Of a stretch of DNA of 64,000 nucleotides, positions 22,861 through 35,879 are shown piece after piece. Location of the stretch: assembly GCA_036346265.1 (NCBI GenBank), contig CM070683.1, positions 6,309,001-6,373,000 on the forward strand, given 5' to 3'. The notes below the pieces were generated by a model, which had not been told where the DNA came from, made no database searches, and was given only the letters and a program-made list of their open reading frames with translations. The position numbers and the translations under genes are program-made. Each line of letters opens with the position of its first letter. The stretch's first letter is position 1. The stretch is from Melocanna baccifera (lineage: Eukaryota; Streptophyta; Magnoliopsida; Poales; Poaceae).

Positions 22861-25420
22861 GATTTCTCACACTTTCAGTGCTGCTCAACCCTGAAATAGA
22901 TGATTCATAGTTAAAAAATTGGGACACAACTAGGAAACAATGCACCAAATTCATTATCCAAGGCATCACATAAACCATAAAACATCAATAAAAAGGGAGT
23001 CAAGCATATTATTCCACAGTAGTTATCAAAATGTGCACAACGTCTAAATCAAAATTAGTTGTTTCCTGTCTTAAAAAAGGAAATTCAGTTGTTCATATGT
23101 ACATATTAGGAATAACAGAATATTTATATATTGTTGATTCATACATCTAATGATACTTTGCTTAGCATCCTTCCAGATAAGAGTACATGATTAGCATCTT
23201 TCCAGATACGAGTTGTCTAAACTAGGTTCAGCTTCAAAGTTATTCGAAAAGGGCAGAAACACAATGCTTATCACAGTGTAATGACAGATCAACGTTAGTA
23301 CCCCAAAGGATTACTCTAATGCATAATGCAGAGGAGCATTGTGGAAGTTAGTCTGATCTTCAATGAAACAAATACTGGTCCTAATCTGGTAGCCATATAA
23401 TTAGCAATTAACCACATCTCTGAACTACTGTGCACAATGGATAGATGAATGTAAACCGCTGACAATGTTTAACTGTTGTCCAAACCCACTTCGAGTACAA
23501 CAAAATGTTGAATACTACATGGATGTAAAGTATGATATCCATGTTAGATTGAGTAAACAATTAAATATAACATGCATACACACTACAAATACCTTCACAC
23601 TGCCGAGTAGTCAAGAACTATGCATGCTTGTTTGACCCAATTGGCCAACTCCTAAATAAGCTTACAGTGAATTTTAAAAGAAACAAAAAGCTAGACTGGA
23701 TGAATAATATCAAAATTGCTTGGATACTCTCAACAACTTCCATTGGCAAAAGTTGGTTTGGAATCCCACCAATTGTTGCGTGTTCGAGCTCATGTTGTGA
23801 GATGATTGATATTATTTGTTTTCTTATTACAGTTTACCCATGAAACTTGCAAAAATGGCAAATAATATTGGACAGAAAGTGACCATAATAAAATAAGATT
23901 TCTAGATTTTACTTTACAATATAGTAGTATAAATAACATCAATCAGCTCTTTTGTGCGCCAATATTCATACTTCAAAGTATACATATGCGCATATACAGA
24001 TGCAAAGATTACCATACTATGCACATAGCCACATACTAGTCTGAATAAATTATATACCACCACAAGGATTTGGACCCCATTTGTGCACATGCAAATAAAT
24101 GCATTGACATTTTTTGTTGTTTCTATCCGGAAAGAAGGACAGGTTACTTTTCCTAATCAATTACACTAGAGTAAAACATGCAAAACACAAGTAATTCACT
24201 GAACCCAGCATTCAAATGGGGTAAGGAAGGCAATGAACAAGTACAGCACCTACACAGATCTGCTGTGTCCTCTAGACCGCTCGGTTGGGCTAAAATTTAG
24301 TGGTTTATGGTTGAAATTGTACTGCAACTAACTAAAATTATACTGTAACTTATAGTAGTTTATTTGACGTAATTAATTTTAAAAAATCTAAAAATAGGAA
24401 AAATAGGTTAGCCTATCACATATAATATAAACGAATACGAAAAAAACTAGTAAAAAAACTCAAAAAATACTAAAAACAAAAATTATAAAAAATAAAAAAT
24501 AAACCAGAATTCAGAGAAGCTCAACCCTTCTGTTTGCTGAAAGGAACGTACATGCACAGATAAAGGGTGGACTTTTTTTATTAATTAATGATAGGACGGA
24601 CTTAACAGCAGCCCCTATTGAATGTTGAGACGGACTTAGCAGCCCATATGGAATGTTGACTTGTTACTAGTTGGTAGTACTTTTGAGTTAACTTATGGAA
24701 GATAAAGGTTTTAGACTTGTTACTTTTATCATCTCGCTAACTCATATGGGAAGAAATCATAGATCTGCCAAGAAAACATGATGGAAAAAGAAGAACATGC
24801 TGAGTTCATAGCACTTCCGCAAATAGGCGTCAAGATATCGGAATTCTTACAAGTCGTACGGTGAACCTACACATCTTTCCCCTCAAAAGATGAACTTTCC
24901 CTGCTTACAGTACAAACAAAGAAAATCCAAAAGTTTTGTTTCGAATAAAAAAGATCAGGAAAGAAGATTTTAACAGAGTATGATGGACTTTAGGTGGACG
25001 ATTACAGTCTACAAGGAAACAAGCCCAAGATTTACCAAGAACCTAGGGCATATAAGATATACAGCTTTGTATCATCAGAATATGAATGGGCAAGAAATCC
25101 CCACAGCGGCTAGCGATCCAGACATACAACAACGAGAAGAAATGAAAAGAAATCAAGAACGCAACCATACCTGCAGGACACGCGAAAGGCCCCCAGAGAG
25201 ACGAACACGCCCAGCGCCTCGGGACCAGGAAGCAGCAGCGAGTCGCCCACGGCGGCAAGAACTGGCTTTTGTGGCGTTAGGAGACGAGAGAAAATAATGG
25301 TACGAGCTGGGCCGGACTTTCCTCCATCTGTCCCTCCCGTGCCTCTGAGGTCCTCTCGGGGGCGCAAGAATGACAAGTAGGCAACACCGCGCAGTGGAAG
25401 CCTGGAGGAAATCACGCGCC
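22861..25420 (-). other. 5' UTR, long 5' UTR intron and probable promoter of the SEC14-like gene
   Basis: An acceptor CAG at 22891-22893 precedes the 5' UTR part of the first coding exon (22861-22890). A matching donor reads CTGCAG|GTATGG on the minus strand, with the intron starting at 25170. A leader exon would therefore begin at 25171 and extend to perhaps 25300-25420. The intron would be about 2.3 kb and contains MITE copy D. The transcription start is not visible. Confidence 0.55.
24276..24535 (+). mobile_element. MITE family M1, copy D (in the 5' UTR intron)
   Basis: Family core TTAGCCTATCACATATAAT near 24408, with the upstream TGTAACTTATAG-type motif and the downstream A-rich half. 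It is inserted in the presumed leader intron of the SEC14-like gene. Confidence 0.65.
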
Positions 25421-26299
25421 CGCGCTGGCGACGGATTAGGAGGACGCCATTAGATGGTTAAGCATCAAGTCTAGATTTCTACGGACTTAATTTATGGGTA
25501 AGCATCAAGTCTAGATTTCTATGGACGACGGGTCTTAATTTATGGTTCAATGCCGGCATCGAGACGGGATCGCTGACCTGTGTCCTCTGGTGTTGTGACG
25601 CGCCTTGGATTATGCCTCCGCCGCGGTGAAACCGACGGCTGGGATGCCAGGATCAGGATTTTCCGGAGTTGGGGCGGGTGCCGGGTGAAACGCGCCAAGC
25701 GTGGACAGCAACAGTGTGCCCGTCAGTAGGGCATGGAGATGCGAATAGGGCTGTAAATGAGTCGTATTTGAGCGTGTCTGACCTGGACTGTAAATGAGTC
25801 ATATTTGAGCGAGTATGACTTTTTAAGATTAAGCTTAATAGAAACTCAAATTAAATTTGAGCGAGTTTAAGTTAGGATTTAAGACTAAATTTAGACTCGA
25901 ACTCAAGTTTAAGTAAGCACGATTATAGGGAAACAGCTCTGTTTTATTTTTTGAAAGGGGAAACAGCTCTGTTTTATGGCCATGCCGCCGGAGTCTCATG
26001 TCTATTCGGGAATACTATTCCGTAGGCTCACCAATACTCATATAACAAAAGGTTCATGCTAATTTGCAAATAAGAATTACAGAGTTTAAAAGCGAAAAAT
26101 ATTAGCCATGAATTATACATCCTTTTCAACCAGATGGAACTTCTACGATCAGTTTGCCAATGTGAAGTCAATGGATTCGACTAAGTAGTTAATTTGATGT
26201 ACTGAAACCGGCTCAGATAGTCAATAGAAGAGCTAATATCACCATTTTGTTTTTCTTTTTTGTGAGGAGCACAATGATATATCAGTTGTAGTAGATGAT
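25421..26299. other. Intergenic with a hAT-terminus relic
   Basis: At 25746-25800 the string GGGCTGTAAATGAGTCGTATTTGAGCG is partly repeated (CTGTAAATGAGTCATATTTGAGCG at about 25788), and GAGTTTAAG-type repeats follow. It resembles the termini of the hAT-like element at 4506-5133. A 32 bp direct duplication near 25461 and 25499 (GGTAAGCATCAAGTCTAG) is also present. Confidence 0.45.
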
Positions 26300-26530
26300 T
26301 TAGAGGGTGTTCGAAATAGCGATGGCTTCTGACTGAAATTTTATTGTAGCTGGCTTATTTTTTACTGTAGCTGAGTTAGTTTATTAGGCTTAATTAAATT
26401 AAAAAAATATAAAAATAAAAATGATATGTTAACTTATCACAGACAATGTAAAGAAATACGAAAAAATCTAAAAAACATAAAAAAATAAAAAATAAACAGT
26501 GCATCAGAAGTTGATCAAACGCCCAATGCG
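26300..26530 (+). mobile_element. MITE family M1, copy E
   Basis: A well preserved copy: GCGATGGCTTCTGACTG at 26319, TTACTGTAGCTGAG, then ATGTTAACTTATCACAGAC, an A-rich half, and the end CAGAAGTTGATCAAACGCCC. Confidence 0.8.
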
Positions 26531-26615
26531 AACGCCGGCCGCGCTTCTGAGCACTATTTTAAAGGGCCGGAGCCTGTTACGGTGTATGGTTAGTACAAGA
26601 GTGTTAACATCATGA

Positions 26616-28577
26616 TTGTAACGCCCCGCGTTTTCAGAACTAATGTAATCGGTGAATTACGGATTAGCAATAGTAATCAACAATCAAAATTTACGTCATG
26701 AATTAATTAACTCAAGCTCAAACCCTTGCATAGAAGCTTCCACTGAATAACATCCAATAAAGCGAATGAATATAAGTTGTGACATACACTGCAATCAATA
26801 ATTGTACAGTCTGTTGTAGTTTTTACATCAAGTATAAAAATAAAATTATATTAGGAGCAACTCATACATTTACAACTACTCGAAAACTATGGAGAATATA
26901 AATTACATGGATATCATTTCATACAACATTTATTAATCACCTGATTTTCAAAATAGCCGTGGTTTCAATTGCGAGAAGAATGAATTTAAAGACACCAAAA
27001 AAGACCAAATAAAAAAGAATTAAATGAAAGAATTGCCGTCAAAACCCTAGAGTTTAATTTTGAGCTGGGTATTCTACTCATCGAGATACCAGACCGTGTG
27101 AGAGCCAGTCGACACCTCTCGCAGTCATAAGATCATCATTCAGCGTTAAAACCAAACCTGAGTTTATTCGAGAAGTCCATTTTCCAACCCATCCAAACAA
27201 ATATCTTAGTACATTCCCTTAGCACAGTAGTCACCGTAAAGGCATTGCCACGCACAGGAAGATGATAAGGTCAAACCCAAGCCGGAGAGGAGAGAGACAA
27301 CATTGCAATCGGCCACATGACCAGCAGCAAGAGCATACCATTCCCCCATCTCTCCTCTTTCCCAAAATCCATTCCCCGTTGCCAAACCATTTGGCCACGC
27401 AAGAGGAGCAAGGTTAGGAGACAAGCCATAAACACAAGATGAGCAAGAAATCATTACGTGGAGGAGGGACAACATGACAAGGAGGCCACAAGCTTTAGGA
27501 GGAAGCATGACCAGCACAATCAAGCCAAAAAAACGACCGACGATGTCAAGTCCCAATTCCTTCCCACACCGAGTTGACAAACAACCAGGTAGCCCCAATC
27601 CATTCCAAACCTTTACCGTCGCTTTTTCGAACCACACCACATGCATCACCATGTTCGCGGAGCATCCAACCATAGCAGTAGCATCACAGAGCAATAAGGA
27701 GAAGGGAAGAAAGGAGTAGAGGGGAAGGAGTATACCTAGATGAGACCTCAGTGGTTACGGCGTGCCGTCACGATAAGCACGCGCACCCGACAACCGTCCC
27801 ATACTCCCTGGCACACAGGAAGGCCTCAAGCCCTGTTATAGCAAACCTTGTTGCACACCACCACCACTATCCTTCCAATCACCATGAAAGCAACAAATCA
27901 AATCCACAAATCGAAAATAACTAAAAGCATACAAAGAGCATAAGGAAATAAATTAGTAAAGGGATAGGGGAAAAGGCACTAGAGGCCATAGGCCAGCAAG
28001 GGTAGGATGCGATGTCGGGAGGCCAATCCGGCCGGGGCTGGGCCCAAAGGTCCAGGCGGGCCAGCCATGGATTTGCTAGGGGCTAAATAGGGGAAGCTAG
28101 AGGGGAGGTTGGAGGTGAGTTGGGGGTTGTCGGCCGGCGCCAGGAGGCCGGAGACGCAGCATGGAGGCCGGCACATGGAGGAGCTAGGGAGGTGCTGGAG
28201 GTTGGGGTGAGTTAGGGAAACCGGAGCTGGGCTAGCCAGGTTAGAGGGGCGGTGGCCTGGGGCCAAGCCGAAGGGTGGCGCATGAAGGCCGGAGCCAAGG
28301 AGCTAATGGCATTGGTGGGAGCTAGAAATGGGGCCAAGGCAAGAAGAAATGGAGGAAGGGAAATCCTATTTGGCCAAGGCAAGAAGAAAAGAAGGAAGCA
28401 TGTTCGACAAAGGCAAGAAGAAAAGAGAGGAAGCATGGGGAAATGAAGAGAGAGGTGATGAAGAAAGAGAGGAGAGTGAGGAGGAAACCATGGAAGCATT
28501 CGGCCAAGATAAAGGAAATGGAAAAGTAAGAAAGGGATAGGGTCGGAGAGAAGAGATGAAGAGGAGGGAGGAGCCAG
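26616..28577. other. LTR-retrotransposon-like region, limits uncertain
   Basis: A TGTAACGCCCCG string near 26617 resembles the 5' end of some grass LTRs. The following 2 kb has no intact domain. The zone 27980-28560 is G-rich on the plus strand, and its open frames are composition-driven. No partner LTR or target duplication was found. Confidence 0.3.
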
Positions 28578-28580
28578 TAA

Positions 28581-28815
28581 GGGGGCGTTTGGTTCGCGGG
28601 ATGGAACCATTCTATCCCGGAAGAGTCGTTGTCCCCTTGTTTGGTTTACGGGATGGAATGATTTCATTTCGAACGAGATGGTACTATTTAGTTGATTTGG
28701 TGAGGAATATTCCGCCCAAATGCTGCATCACGTTGTTCGACAAAATCGAGCGAATCATACTGTCCTAGACGGGGTGATTCCATCCAACTTGGTACCGCGA
28801 ACCAAACACCCCCCC
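28581..28815. mobile_element. Tourist-type MITE (PIF/Harbinger-like)
   Basis: Inverted ends GGGGGCGTTTGGTTCGCGG (left) and CCGCGAACCAAACACCCCC (right) are flanked by a TAA target duplication (28578-28580 and 28816-28818). The element is 235 bp and non-coding. Terminal sequence, size and TAA duplication are standard for grass Tourist elements. Confidence 0.92.
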
Positions 28816-28818
28816 TAA

Positions 28819-29616
28819 GTGGCTCTAGCTATTTGATCGAACAATAGGTGAACAGTAGGTGGAGGAAGAGAGAGAGATTAGTGAGGATAGAGCAAAACGC
28901 GTGCACAAATGAATTCTACTCGCGAGTTTTAATACCTAGTATTCCGTTGCGTGTTTAAATTACTCAATGAAATTTTTGTTAGTCAGATTAAATTGCAAAA
29001 CTCCAAAAACATTTCTGAGCATAGAGAATAGAACTATGAAGCTTGCAAATATATGTGTCAAATATCCCAGAAAAAAATATAGACGGCTGAAACTAACAGC
29101 ATCACCTACGTATCGACGACTTACGGTTGAACAATAAAGGGTGGGTTCTTTTGGACTGTGCCTTATGATTTTTGAATTATGCCTATTCGTGGGAGATAAT
29201 ATGAAGAGGAAAACAGTTGTATGTGATTTTGGCTGGTATAGCTAAACTCGGTACAAAATTTACTACAATCAATTTGTAGACCCATCTCGAAAAAACGCAT
29301 CATCTGAAAGCTAGTTATTATAGCAAAAACAGGAAGCCCTGCCAAACCCAGCCAAAGTAGTTGGAGCTGAAAAAAATCAAACACTTGATTCCAATTTGAC
29401 CACATCGATGTCCTTTCAAAATATGGCCCGAGAAATTAGTGCAAACTTCTTCTTTTTTGTCTTTTCTTGTTGTGTTTGGCTTGACTAAGAGATTTCATTG
29501 TTTTGTTATCTGTATCATGAACGATTATACTACTACTTTGTTGGACGTAGGCTTGTAACTTGCGTTGCTATATACCTACTACAGTCCCACTTATCGAGGG
29601 TAACCTCGCAACCATA
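28819..29616. other. Intergenic, nothing recognised
   Basis: AT-rich. Some phrases near 28980-29060 resemble LTR debris, but no boundary is visible. Confidence 0.4.
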
Positions 29617-29624
29617 TTGCCAGT

Positions 29625-31089
29625 CAGTGGCGGAACTAAGATTTGGCTACGCTCCAGGCTGAACTCTAACAACCTAAAACTAACGCCAATTTATACCCAT
29701 ACCATGATATAACAAAAGTATATCATAATTGGCTAATTACATTACTGATATGAAATTTGAGTTCAATACTAAACAAATAAACATAAAACATAATAAGAAA
29801 AACATGGCATGATAACAAAATATAAAAAATGTAACATAATAGAGATACAATTTGAATACCTAAATTACGAAGATTTGCTCTCTATCCTATGCTGTCATTT
29901 CTTCATTGATAGTTGGACATAAACTAGAACCTGTAAAGACAACATATGAGAATAAATCAAACATGTGTACGAATAAATACGAACAACACGAAGTTTACAT
30001 TTAGAAGAAGCTAACTTATCACTAGCACGAGATAATTGTTTCTTACGTGATCTCATCTTATATGATAATTGTTTCTTCGTCCGCTTCATTTTGTATTGAC
30101 CAATACAACTATACAAGAACAACTAGAATCAATCAATCATCACATTTCAATATACAACAAGAAATAACCATTGAATCACTCCACAGTTAATTTCTACATG
30201 ATGACAGTAATGCAAATGAAATTATGAAAACTAACATACCACTATCAATCGAAGCATCAAGAATTTCGGTATTTATCTTCTCAAGCGAAGAGAATCACAT
30301 ACTTCTTCAGTTCTTCCCAATGTAATGACACCTTGACCTGTACACACAAAAGGGTGCATATCAACAACATTACAAATTTACAACAACATCAATCACAAGC
30401 GCACCCGACAGTGCAACATCAATCAATCACAACATTACAACAACATTGTCTGCCGATCTGGGGACGAGGGGGGCGGCGGCCGACGGGGAGGATTAGGGGA
30501 GGAGGGAGGAGGCCGGGGGCGGGGGGAGGGGGAGGAGGGGGCAGGCGGGGAGGGGAGGAGGGAAGAGGGCGGGGGCGGCGGGGGGGGGAGGAGGGGGGCA
30601 GGGGGGGGGAGGAGGCGGAGGCCGACGAGGAGGAGGAGGAGGCGGCGGGGGCGCGATGGGAGGGCAGGGGCGGCGGGGAGGGAGGACTGAGGAGGGGAGG
30701 CCGGGAGGGGGGGGGAGGAGGGGGCGCGGACGGGGAGGCCAGGAGGGCCGGCGGGGAGAGGAGGAGGGCAACGGGGAGAGCGCGAGGGGAGGCGGGCGGG
30801 GGTGGCGCGCGCTGATCTGCGGAGGGGTCTGGGACCGGGAGGACGGCCGGCTCGCCGATTTGGCGAGAGGTGGGGGTGGGGGCGGCCGAGCGAAGACGCG
30901 CGCAAAGTGATGGGCCGAGAGCCTGAGAGCGAGCGCGTGATGGGCTGAGGCCTGGTGGGATGTGGGCTACCTAGATTGAATGCTAAAAATACTACTCAGG
31001 CTGAGTTAAAAATACCCAAGCTATACACTGCATATTTTTTCACGCCCCGAGCTGAAACCCACTTTGCCGGGGGCCCAAATCCGCCCCTG
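29625..31089. mobile_element. hAT-family element with perfect 8 bp target duplication
   Basis: The direct repeat TTGCCAGT at 29617-29624 and 31090-31097 brackets a 1465 bp element. The ends CAGTGGCGGAACTAAGATTT and, reverse-complemented, CAGGGGCGGATTTGGG form imperfect inverted repeats. An 8 bp duplication with CAG-starting ends is the hAT pattern. No transposase domain is visible, so it is non-autonomous. The segment 30460-30910 is an extreme purine (G-rich) block open in all frames, comparable with the C-rich block in the element at 4506-5133. Confidence 0.9.
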
Positions 31090-31097
31090 TTGCCAGT

Positions 31098-31678
31098 AGT
31101 CCAATGCTCAAAGAAACCGAACACCTTATTTTCCTGGTGAGAACCCTAGCCGCCGTCGGACTCACGCAGCCTCCCAGTTCTCGCGCCATCACTGTACTGC
31201 GTTGCGTTGCTTGCCTCATCAGTACTCCGCTCGCTCCTTCTAGTCCTCTCCTGCCGCCGACACGTCCGGCCATCATCTCAAAAAATTTTGCTGGGTTTTG
31301 TATACCATTTTTGATAGTAAAATCCATAAATCAAGCCTTTTTTAAAAAAAAATCTATAAATCAAACACAGAAAAGGATCCAACGCAAAACCCACCAACCG
31401 TCCTGACGCCCCCTGCCCCACACCTACGGCACTTATCCTGAATTCCTGGACCGAATCCCACACGCATCTGCCATCCTGCCCACCCAAACAAGCAGCCCAG
31501 CTCCGTTTCACACTCCCCACCCAAGCCACGAGCTGCGCAACCCAACAAGCCCAAGTGCCGAAGCCTCCACACGCAAAGCGAGCAACCAAACGCCATGCGC
31601 GACGCGGCCACCGCGCGTCACCTGCTCCCACGCGCGGCGGCGCCCGCGATCCTACACCCCCCTTGCAAAACAGCCTTC
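31098..31678. other. GC-rich intergenic, no assigned gene
   Basis: An AACCCTAGCCGCCGTCGG string near 31142 looks like a plant 5' UTR on the plus strand, but no convincing coding exon follows. A T-rich patch at 31285-31370 separates it from another GC-rich part. Confidence 0.3.
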
Positions 31679-31920
31679 AGGTCTGTTCTTTTTAACTACG
31701 ATTTATAGTTTTTGATTAAAATTTTTTAATTTTAACTATTTGCAACAAAGATTACGAAAAGAAATACTCGCTTACGATTTTAGATAGTACAGATGTTAGA
31801 CTTTTAATGTGTACTATAATTACCTTATAGACTCTAACTTAAAAAAAATACTCCGTTTGAAAGTTAGATACTATAGTAAAAACCAAAAATTATTTTGAGA
31901 AACTGAAAAGAACAAACTCT
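31679..31920. mobile_element. MITE-like element
   Basis: Imperfect inverted ends AGGTCTGTTCTTTTTAACT (left) and AAAAGAACAAACTCT (right) enclose about 240 bp of AT-rich non-coding sequence. No target duplication was resolved, so the superfamily is not assigned. Confidence 0.55.
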
Positions 31921-31971
31921 GATTAGGGTTTTAGGTAATTGGGAGAAGCATACCTAGCTGTGAACTGCACG

Positions 31972-33134
31972 GGGGAAGAAAAGGAGATGATCGAGGAGAT
32001 GGAGGTGCGGGAGGCAGGAACCACCGACGCGGACGACGTCGACAGCGGACGCTTCAGGATGCATTTTGCTGTCCTTGAAAACTGAAACGTACAATGAGAT
32101 AACACAAAGATATACCATAAAATGCGAATGATAAGCACAGAAATTACATCGAACTATGGATCTTTTAACCATGGTTTTTTTGTATCGACCAACATTACAA
32201 AGGAAATAAAAAAGACAAAAGGGCAGGTAAGAGCAAGCAAGCAATATACAGACTACTTTATATGAAGCAAGCAACATTGGCACAAAATAAATAGATACGG
32301 CGGTTCTCTTAGTGCAGTACCTTGATCACAAGCACCTCAGCCTCATTAACGTCCCCAGCCATACGAAGCTCTTCAACTTGCTTTGGTAATTTCTTGGTCT
32401 TTTCTTCTAGCAGCAAGAGGTCGTTAAATTTCTCCCAACGGACAACAGATAGTACATTTCTATCTTTTTTTTAGAGAGAGAGGGAGGTAGGGGTGATTGT
32501 TTTAGCGATGGTTTTTGGCTGAAATTTCACTGTAGCTGGCTTTTTTTTTACTGTAGCTGAATTAGTGGATAGTGTAGTGAATAGTGAAAAAAAGTTGAAG
32601 TTAGAAACTGAAACTTTTAAAAGCCAAAACGATCACTTGGATTTCCCCATCCAAAATCCGTCACCAGCAATAAAAAAGAGCTAATATATTGAATCTGGTT
32701 ACGAAGAAACCATAAAAGATTTATGTAAGCAAAAGAAAGACAACATGTGCGCATTATCTCATGCATCGACCATCTTAGATCCAGCAAGTGAATCATGCTT
32801 AGCAATAACCAATTCTCTAAGAATTTAACTGATTTAGTGGCTTAGTGCACTGAACTCGAATTGAAATCAAAGTAAGGCCAACAGTACAAAACATGGCTGA
32901 TCATTCCTTTGTCCAGTAAACTAAACTTTTGTGTTGTTGGATGCATGATACTCAACCCATAGCCATGTGAACTGTAAGCACTTTTTTCTAATAATCAATC
33001 ATCTGCACATATTACTGAACAGGATAAAGTGCATTGAAATTATGGGGAGGGATAGTTGAGAATCTCTTAGAAGTAGAAGAAATTTACCTTGATGAACTAG
33101 AGCCCTTTCATTTGGAGGAAATGAAATGAGAAGC
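31972..33134 (-). CDS. Unrecognised three-exon gene or gene fragment
   Basis: Three exon-like pieces on the minus strand join without breaking frame: 33088-33134 (encodes LLISFPPNERALVHQ), 32321-32463 (includes VVRWEKFNDLLLLEEKTKK and MAGDVNEAEVLVIK) and 31972-32083 (FSRTAKCILKRPLSTSSAS...). All have GT donors and AG acceptors, and phases agree (1, 0, then open). The middle exon is strongly coding-like, with charged heptad-type spacing compatible with a coiled coil. The last exon is Ser/Arg-rich and could instead be non-coding. The 5' part was not found with confidence; a GC-rich open stretch at 34953-35375, ending in a plausible donor, is a candidate. MITE copy F lies in the intron next to the middle exon's acceptor. 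I do not recognise the family and assign no function. Confidence 0.35.
32493..32640 (+). mobile_element. MITE family M1, copy F (internally deleted)
   Basis: It carries TTTTAGCGATGG, GGCTGAAATTTCACTGTAGC and the right end AAAAGCCAAAACGATCAC, but lacks the central TATCACGGACAATG part. It is therefore a deletion derivative of about 148 bp. Confidence 0.7.
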
Positions 33135-34952
33135 CTGATGACAAAGGAAGCTATTGAGGCTGAGGCTGTGTCGTTGTGAGAATGTGAAAACTCCTCAAAG
33201 GCTCAAACAGCCCCAGACAAGTTTGCTTGTTGCATCTCTCCATGGATAGAGTACCTTCAGATTGTATATCGCTGTCATTGGCTCCACTCCACAACAATAG
33301 GGTTTAAATAATGTTTCGGGACCTGAGAGGCAGTCAAATATACACGAAAGTAACCACAATATGACTGAAAACCTACGCAAATAGTTAAATCCATAAAAGC
33401 AGAGGTATAAGCATTAGTTTATTGTCAATTGCACTAGAAAGAATGTAGAACCAAATCTAAATATATGAAATGTCTTTTGTCATGGTAGAAATATTTTTGA
33501 ATAAAAATATTATTAGAACCATAATTTTTTGCTAGTTGATTTCACTTAAACAAAAAATATTTCAATTGTATTGTAGCCTCAACATTATCAACAAACATTC
33601 ATGGCAAAAGAAGCTAGAAAAATAGAAGCAACAACTCATAGCAAGCATTGAACTATTACCGTACTGACAAATAAAAATAATGAATATCTCATTGATGAAC
33701 AAATAGATAACTTTGTTTCAAGCATTAGAAGTAGCACACTCTATGAATTTCAATAAACAAGAGATTCATAAGAACAATGGAAGTTAGTCAATCATGGCAA
33801 TAGTAATCTTATGAAATTTCGAGCAATGGGTATAGGTAAAAGAAAGCACGAATATTTCATATATGTTATTTCTTGAATTATCTGCAGAAAACTATGACAT
33901 ACAAAGTAGATAATCACAGACATTACTGTCAATTGCATTTACTAAATGAAGACAATGAATTCTACACATATGAACATGAATAAGTCAATTCATCAAACAC
34001 ACGGTAGGCATAAAACCCAGCATTTATCTGAGGAGGCATTAAGGTCGTCACCGTCCCAATCAAGCTCTAACATCATCCTTTCCGTCTTGTGCTGTGAGCT
34101 GGCCTTTTGAGACAGCTCGTGCTCCCTTTTGCTGCATCTTGTTTGGTAAGCGCTAGGCAGCTAGCTCCTCCCACTTGAGGACAATGGACATGCAAGAAGA
34201 CACAAAAACTATTGAAAATGTAGGCAATATTTTAATTTCAGATTTTACTAGGAGGGAAATATCGCAAATAACTAATGATGCATAAATTAATACTAGCAGC
34301 AACCAACTTATTGTACTTCAGAATATATGCAAAAATAGAATTTCAACAAGTCAATTGTTCACACAAGCAACTTACAGTTGGGTTTGTTGAAGAAAAGGAA
34401 ACAGCGCAGACTCGATGCAGTACAGAATATAGATGAAGCAGATAAGCGAGCGGTCGCGTTAAAGTACCTATCATCGACACCCAATAAAACCTCAAATTCA
34501 AATAAAGAGAGATTTGCATGGTTCAGTAAAAATAAGGTAGGTTTGGTCTGTCAAGTGGCGCAACCACGATATGGCACGATCACACGTTGCAAATCATCAG
34601 GCACGCGATTTTCCATTTGAAAATACATGAATACACACGTGTACGTGCGTGTGTGTTTAGCCAAAGCCCTTTCCATGTTATCTCTATCTATATGTCATAT
34701 ATTTCAAGGAATGACAAGAACTCCACTTTATAAATTGATCTCCTTCACAGTGTCTTAGCAAATATGATACTTATATGGGCCTATTTTTAACAAAAACACC
34801 AATATTGATATCACAACTAAGAAACAGACAATTTTAAGATATGAATAACATATAAGAGCCAATAAAATTTGGGCAATTTATTGGCAGGAGTGGCCAGCAA
34901 CGGTAAGCAGGGTTTGGGAGGTTTGGTGTGAAGCGAAAGGAGAGAGAAGCAT
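33135..34952. other. Intergenic or intronic, exon-like fragments only
   Basis: Two short coding-like stretches are visible. One is on the minus strand at about 34035-34135 (reads ...ERMMLELDWDGDDL). The other is on the plus strand at 34377-34468 (reads LLKKRKQRRLDAVQNI), preceded by an AG acceptor and followed by a possible GT donor. Neither could be tied to a gene model. Confidence 0.3.
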
Positions 34953-35430
34953 ACCTTGCATGTGAGCTCCATGATGGTGTGGAGAGAGGGTTGTGCTGGC
35001 TGACAAGGTTTGTGCCATCACTGCCTTGGGCGACCAAAGGCGATGGCAGCGGCTGCTCCCCTGCCAGCGACGACAATGCCTAGGAAGCCGGGCTGCATCT
35101 GCCAGAGTGGAATCACCACGACCATTCCGCCCACTCCGCCTTCGTCCCAGCCGCGCGCAATCGCCGTAGTCTCCGCCCCAGGCTCGCTTCTTCAAGTCCC
35201 TTCTCCGCACTCTCCGCCTACTCCGATCACGATCGCCCACCCCGTCAAAACAGGGGCTATGTGAGGAGGAAGAGGAGAGCGCGGTGTTCGGAGGACGAGG
35301 TCGCGGTTGCTGGTGGAAGCGAGGGTGGAGCTGGGAAATGGAGGGCAAAGCAAAGAGGCGGCGGCATAGGGACAAGGCGAGTGCGGCCCTAGGCGACGGT
35401 AGCGGCGCCGTTGCGTGTAGAGGGGCGGAG
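34953..35430 (-). other. GC-rich possible first exon (unassigned)
   Basis: An open minus-strand frame covers about 34953-35375 and ends at CATGCAAG|GTATGC, a good splice donor. No conserved domain is seen, and overlapping frames are also open because of base composition. It may be the 5' exon of the gene fragment at 31972-33134. Confidence 0.3.
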
Positions 35431-35879
35431 CAGCGTTGAGACGATAATAGTACAGGCCATTAAAAATTTTAAAACTTTAACTATCAATATTTTTTAAATA
35501 TTTAAATTAAATAAAATTTTAACTATCAATATATTTTTAAAATATTTAAATTGGATATATAAAAAGTATAACTATAGATTTGTTTTTGAAAAGTATTTTT
35601 TATAATATTATAATTTTATTAAGATTTATAAATATATTATAATAAAAATTAATAATCAAAGTTATTTTTTAAAGATAGTATCAATATCCAAAATACGAGG
35701 GAATATATCAGTGGGCAGCGCATAGAGTACCAAGCTTTTACAAAATCTACTAGATTTCGCTCTTTCAACTGTAACTCTGTGCCTATGATTAGTGATTTTC
35801 TTGATTATTTATAGAGTACCATGTGTGCTTGATTATTTTTACTTGTCATTTTAATCTTTTACAGGAGCTACAACGACTT
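35431..35879. other. AT-rich intergenic
   Basis: Contains a near-duplicate phrase TTTTAACTATCAATAT at about 35473 and 35517. Otherwise featureless. Confidence 0.4.

Noticed and set aside
30333..30910. Gly/Arg/Glu-rich and Pro-rich frames on opposite strands
   Set aside because: Same reason: a G-rich block inside the 29625-31089 hAT element.
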